Of a stretch of DNA of 64,000 nt, positions 59,751 through 64,000 are shown in pieces (positions within the stretch are counted from its first letter, which is position 1; the number at the start of each line of letters is the position of its first letter). The notes under the pieces were generated by a model. The model was not told the DNA's origin, ran no database searches, and worked only from the letters and a program-made list of their open reading frames with translations. Origin of the DNA: Daphnia carinata (taxonomy: Eukaryota > Arthropoda > Branchiopoda > Diplostraca > Daphniidae); contig NC_081339.1 in NCBI RefSeq assembly GCF_022539665.2, positions 744,001 through 808,000 on the forward strand. Reading direction: 5' to 3'. The position numbers and the translations under genes were made by a program.

Positions 59751-60109
59751 AGTTATTCCCAGTTCATATTACAGTTACATTAAAGTTCTTGTTGTTCTTT
59801 CTTCTTCGAGTTGGATAGCTGTGGTTGGTCGAAATATAGTATTTCAGTAAATTGCCACTTTTCAGCTATTTCTTTCTAATAACTACTCCCAAGATACAGT
59901 TTCTTATCTAATCACCTTTAAAACTCTTTTAAATTTTCAAGTCCTAGCATTTCTCTATTCCTCCTAATCGGTGGAAAGTGTTGAGGCCTTATTATTTTTA
60001 TGGTCGCATCATTGGATCAATAAAGAAGATGATCACCCACGTCCATTCATCGACAATCGCGTGAAAAGGATAAGGGACTTCAGCGGAACGCATACATCTA
60101 CGTATAAAA

Positions 60110-61505
60110 ATGTCCAATAGGCAGATAATCCAGCTGACCTTCCAGAGGTGCCTCCTTCAATAGATTACAGGCGTCTAAATTATGGAAGGCGGGGTTGGAG
60201 ATTAAAAAATCCAAGGTAATGCATGTCGCCATTAAAGGAGCAGATCCAGTCGTAAAGCGCATCTCTACTGTAATAGACATAGAAAAATATAGTTTTGATA
60301 TGCTGCTGCTGATGAAACTCAAGTGTTCCGTCTCTTGAACAATCTACGATTAATAGATCCATCGCGCGACTCATGGAATAAAAAGCCGCTGAGTTCGGGG
60401 AAATTTCAGAAGGCCGAAGAGGTTTGGATACGCTTGTTCCAGAGAAAGTGTTTCCCCATTGAACTACACTATTTGCAGTCTAAGAAAAAGTGTTCGAGAC
60501 CCTCATTGGTCCCCAACTCTATTCATTTTTGGATGTCGGTGGATACGTCAAAAGTAAAGGCAGGTTCTAAATTTCCACAATGGCGGATTCAGCAAAATAT
60601 CCGGTGTTAATTCCAAAGAACTCTTTCCTAGCCCTATTTATTATCACTTCAATTCATGAGAAAATTTTCCATTATGGAACTGAGTCGACTCCAGCTCAAC
60701 TTATTCAACGTTACCGAATTCCATCGGCAAGAGCACAAGTTAAAAGAATATGTGAAGCTCCGTTAACTGCAGAAGAGACCATGGACCGTCGTACAAGCTT
60801 CCAGATCCATAGTGAACTATCAGCCTTTAATGCGCGTTCCAATGGACATTTTGAGACACTTTGAGCCGCTTACCCATCTACTCTACGGTCGGCGAATTAC
60901 AACACTATAGTTTCACCATGAAGTAAATTAGGAGTTAGCAGATCCAACTTATGGACGAGCTACAGAACCCCTGATTCTGTCAAGACGCACCTTAGAACAC
61001 AAAATGTTGTACGCGCTTTCTGGCGCAGATGGGGCATGTTTTATCTCCGTTACTGTGAGAACAATATCAAGCAACAAATGGAACCATGAAAGAAGTAATA
61101 AAGATTGGTGGCGTCGTGCAAGTCTATCAAAACAGCAAAGATCGGAGTGAAAGCTAGTCGTAGTGGAACAACTTAACCGAGGTACAGATGGTATGGTACA
61201 ACCGGCTGAAATACGGACGGCACAGGGTTGGAGCAGTCGTCCCATCAACGCACTATCCGCTGGTATTCGAGCCGGCTGAAATATTGATCCTGTCCGAATC
61301 AGAATCAGAAAAACCAACCGCTACTGAAGCCCCAGCCACAAGTCCGTCGGTGCCTGCAGTTCAAGATCCATCTGGAAATAAATACGTGTCGTCGATACCG
61401 ATTCCAATCGCCGAGGAAATGCCACCCAGACCAGGGCGAATCCAGCGTAGGGCAGCCCAACAAGCCGTAAGAAATATCAAAAGGATGGCTATAATGGAAC
61501 GGTGA
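60110..61505 (+). pseudogene. Second BEL/Pao relic: RNase H end and integrase
   Basis: NPADLP (about 60,125-60,142) marks the end of Pao RNase H. The frame at 60,580-60,864 has YPVLIPKNSFLALFIITSIH, then HYGTESTPAQLIQRYRIPSA, the H-H-type zinc-binding region preceding Pao integrase. The integrase core is missing. The last frame (61,188-61,505, 105 codons) begins VWYNRLKYGRHRVGAVVPS and ends in an Arg-rich tail. There are multiple frameshifts. It is more decayed than the Pao at 31-37 kb. Confidence 0.65.
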
Positions 61506-61509
61506 TAGA

Positions 61510-62320
61510 AGAATGTTTGTCTCTCCTACCCTTATCTGAAATCAAGATCTTGGCCTAAGTCTTCAGGTCAGTAAGCTTTTTTTCCTCAAAAGGATAGGAC
61601 GCGCTTCATCATCGGCCTAGTCACATATTGTGTCCCTTGTGAAACAAAATAAGAGGCTGCTCAACGAATCTAATAAACAAAGTGTAGTTTAATGTCAAGT
61701 AGAAGTTCTTGACACGACCATTTCGCAATAAAATTCAATTTTCAAATTAATTGTGAAAAATCATCACCCAATGCATGAACGAACCTCATACATGAACATT
61801 TCGGAAAAAGTAACGAAGGTCCCGATTAGCCCGGTGTCCCCTATGCTAACTGCTTCCACATCTATATAGAATTGTCTCTAGCGATAGAAGACCGGACCGG
61901 ATGTCAAGAACCAACGGGAGGAAGAAGGGTGGCAGCCACAGGAAAAACCCTTCAAGCGTCGGAAAAGGAAAGGTTGGAGCAAAATAGGAAGGGATCATCC
62001 CGCGGCTAGAAGAAAGAAGATCAGCGGTGACCTCTGGACCAGCGTTTAAGATTATGTTTCGGGGGTTAGGGTTTGAGTAGGGTGGAAAATTTTTCTTTTT
62101 TCTTTTTCGGTCGCGTGGTCGGCGGCCATTGATAACTCCACCCCAAATTTTTTTTTCTCTTTAACTTTTTTCCTTTTTCTCGAATTCACTGCTTCGCTTT
62201 GCCGAGTGTAGCGGCCATCCTTGTTGCTTCACATTTTGGGGGGCCTTTTCCCCTCTTTTTTTTATTGAATCCTCTCTTTTTGGAGGATATTTATATCCTC
62301 CACTAACACTCTATTCTTCT
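61510..62320. other. No gene recognised
   Basis: T-rich stretches and short frames only. TTTATATCC/GGATATTTATATCC near 62,283-62,300 forms a small palindrome. Confidence 0.4.
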
Positions 62321-62329
62321 CCGCCTTAG

Positions 62330-63179
62330 CGGAACACCATCAAGGTCTCCAAAACAAGCCTCAAGATTTGTGACGCAGAGAAGATTAAGAGGGCAAAGAG
62401 GAGGGCTGAGGGCTTGGAGAGGTCGTGGACTGGTCCACACCAGACGAGGCAATTCCGTTACACCCCGGAAAGAAGGCGGCAAATTAATCTTTTAACCGTC
62501 TTGCAGCCACAGTCGACACCAACCAAACCCTTTCGCCACTCAACTCCATACTCCCGATAGTCACATGCCCCCTAGCGGCCATTAAGGAAGCTCTTCAGCC
62601 AAAGTATTGCGGGGACATAAGGTACCACCCGGTCAACCAGCTTGTGGAGAAGAAGTAGGAGGGAGCCTTAACTGCACCAACTCCAAGTGGGTTGGGCAAC
62701 CCCCCCCCCCCCCCCAAACAACAGCAGCAAAGAAAGGATTTTCACGTGCACGAGGTTGGCTACTCTCCAAATTTGTCAACCAGAGTGAGCAGCCCCAAGT
62801 CGGAGTAGAATCTTCACGCGGAGGTGGTTGACCAATCTCCACAGTTGTCAACCAACTCGAGCAATTTGAACAGTTGTTACCCACCCCAGGCGTGGGGCGT
62901 AACAACGCGCTGCTCACCAAATTTGCACCTTTCAAGTCAGGGCCAGGTAACTTACGCGGACGTAGTCGGCCAATATTCTCCCACAAGGAAAACCCGCTGG
63001 ATGCTCCAATTCAAGATCCAACACCGATGGTAGCACCAGCCAGAGCAGTGGAGAGCCCAGCCGAAAAAAAGGAAGAGGAAGAAGAAGACGAAGCCGTCCT
63101 TTGGATTGACACCGATCCAAAGGATCGGTGTAAAGGTATTTTCTATAAAGATCTTATTGATCTTTATAGAAAATTGTAG
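62330..63179 (+). pseudogene. Unidentified basic/acidic ORF fragments, retroelement-like
   Basis: Open stretches include a basic segment (KIKRAKRRAEGLERSW, about 62,370-62,430) and a 101-codon frame at 62,874-63,179 with an acidic run (EKKEEEEEDEA) before IDTDPKDRCKGIFYKDLID. A poly-C run (62,701-62,715) and a roughly 70-bp imperfect repeat (62,740-62,870) interrupt the region. No domain is recognised; gag/ORF1-like by composition only. Confidence 0.3.
63109..63173. repeat. Two adjacent perfect hairpins at the ORF 3' end
   Basis: ACACCGATCC-AAA-GGATCGGTGT (63,109-63,131) is a 10-bp stem. After 7 bp, TTTTCTATAAAGATC-TTATT-GATCTTTATAGAAAA (63,139-63,173) is a 15-bp perfect stem. The ORF stop TAG follows at 63,177. 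Confidence 0.9.
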
Positions 63180-63190
63180 TTCTCATTATG

Positions 63191-63240
63191 TTACAATAAA
63201 ATAATTGATCAATTAGTTACAAGAAAATAATTGATCAATT
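63191..63240 (+). repeat. 26-bp direct repeat containing AATTGATCAATT palindromes
   Basis: Two near-identical units, TTACAATAAAATAATTG.. and TTACAAGAAAATAATTG.., each end in the palindrome AATTGATCAATT (63,203-63,214 and 63,229-63,240). Confidence 0.85.
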
Positions 63241-63374
63241 GCTTTGTTACTTACTTTCAGCAGGAGAAACGGTTCAACCGTACTCCACCAAAAGAGAAAA
63301 CTTTCTTACATTTTTTTTGGAGTTGGGCTCTAAACCTAAACTCCCACTAATTAATTTCTTTTCCTCCTTTAGAA

Positions 63375-63720
63375 AATTAGCGCCATCTAGGGCTTAAAAT
63401 TTCAAAGTTTAATTTTCTCTTTTTTTTTAAAGTTATTTTCTTTCCAGAACAGCAAGCTTACGCCACCTAGTGGTCATAAGCAAACTAATAATTCAGAAAT
63501 TTCTAAAATTGAAAATTTTCTTTCCTTTTTCTCAAAAACTGAAGGTCCGCTCCATCTAGCGGTCAAAAAAGAGACTTCTTTATTATTTTCATTTTTTCTG
63601 ATTTTTGTTCAGAAACTGAACACAAACACCATCTAGCGGTCAAAAACCAAAGGATGGTAAAACTTTTTCTTTTCCTCATTTTCTTCTAAAAACTGAAAGC
63701 TTATGCAGCCTAACGGCCAA
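63375..63720 (+). repeat. Degenerate ~80-bp tandem array centred on CCATCTAGCGGTCA
   Basis: Variants GCGCCATCTAGGGCT (about 63,384), CGCCACCTAGTGGTCA (63,462), TCCATCTAGCGGTCA (63,550), ACCATCTAGCGGTCA (63,630) and GCAGCCTAACGGCCA (63,706) recur at 76-88-bp spacing. They are separated by T-rich segments with TTTTCTTTCC / CTGAAAG remnants. A related CCCCTAGCGGCCA lies at 62,568. Confidence 0.7.
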
Positions 63721-64000
63721 ATAAGCAACCTTATTTTCCAAATCATCTGAAAATAGTCCTTTCCCATTCCTAACCATTACGCATCGTGCTAGCAACTAAT
63801 GAAAACGTGACATTTTATTATTACTGACAACAAGGTCGGTTTATTTGCTCGAAAGTTAACGAAGGCTAACTAAGAGCTAAAAATTTAAGCTTCCACTTCA
63901 AAAAAATTGCTTTGTCATAGTAAGAAGGAAAAACCTCAACCAGTGGAGTTCAAAAAATACGCCCACTGATTGGAGCACGGCGTCAGCGCTGCTCCCTTTT

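Noticed and set aside
63375-63720. CCACCTAGTGG-like cores as insulator (CTCF) sites
   Set aside because: The resemblance is short and the unit is repeat-derived. A sequence match alone does not support binding.
1-64000. tRNA, rRNA, CRISPR or prokaryotic operon features
   Set aside because: None was seen. Gene structure is eukaryotic throughout, and I found no cloverleaf or rRNA-like segment by eye.

Overview
This is eukaryotic nuclear DNA, most likely from an arthropod. I would guess a branchiopod crustacean such as Daphnia, but that is inference only. The basis is two spliced animal genes (an ABCA lipid transporter and ERCC1), mostly very short introns (about 60-120 bp) with GT..AG ends, AT-rich intergenic DNA, and a dense load of hAT, Tc1/mariner-like, BEL/Pao and Copia elements. 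There is no bacterial feature such as an operon, ribosome binding site or CRISPR array.

Layout. 1-6.9 kb: repeats, namely a long-terminal-inverted-repeat element (165-3125) carrying a hAT transposase tail and a 686-bp TA-flanked MITE, plus a decayed retroelement with a protease LIDTGS motif. 8.1-16.2 kb (minus): a complete ABCA3-type full transporter in 21 exons that join in frame (1878 codons plus stop). A further in-frame upstream exon may exist at 17.2-17.4 kb. 17.4-24.4 kb: no recognisable full gene, but one good candidate exon at 21.7-22.1 kb. 24.5-25.7 kb (minus): a complete six-exon ERCC1 gene (240 aa), whose start codon lies 38 bp from the end of a 1.15-kb inverted-repeat element.

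26-64 kb is a transposon graveyard. It holds a gag-like ORF with a CCHC knuckle (28.7-29.3 kb) and a non-autonomous hAT with perfect 8-bp duplications (29,648-30,891) inserted at the 3' end of a BEL/Pao element (30.9-36.9 kb, minus). That Pao has lost catalytic residues in both protease and reverse transcriptase. An almost intact Copia (36,995-41,618; 235-bp LTRs differing at 3 sites; duplication AAATG) is nested inside a TA-flanked inverted-repeat element, a second copy of which lies at 53.8 kb. At least four hAT transposase relics follow (42.7-44.8, 46.5-49.6, 52.6-53.8 and 55.1-58.2 kb), then a candidate solo LTR (45.4-45.9 kb), a second Pao relic (58.9-61.5 kb) and a repeat-rich end with hairpins and a degenerate array (62.3-63.7 kb).

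How the genes work together: the two host genes are functionally unrelated (membrane lipid transport; XPF-ERCC1 nucleotide excision repair) and are simply neighbours on the minus strand. I found no convincing novel multi-gene system. The most useful results are the two reconstructed host genes, which single-ORF scans miss or fragment, the nested insertion chronology, and a few unexplained structures listed in the findings.
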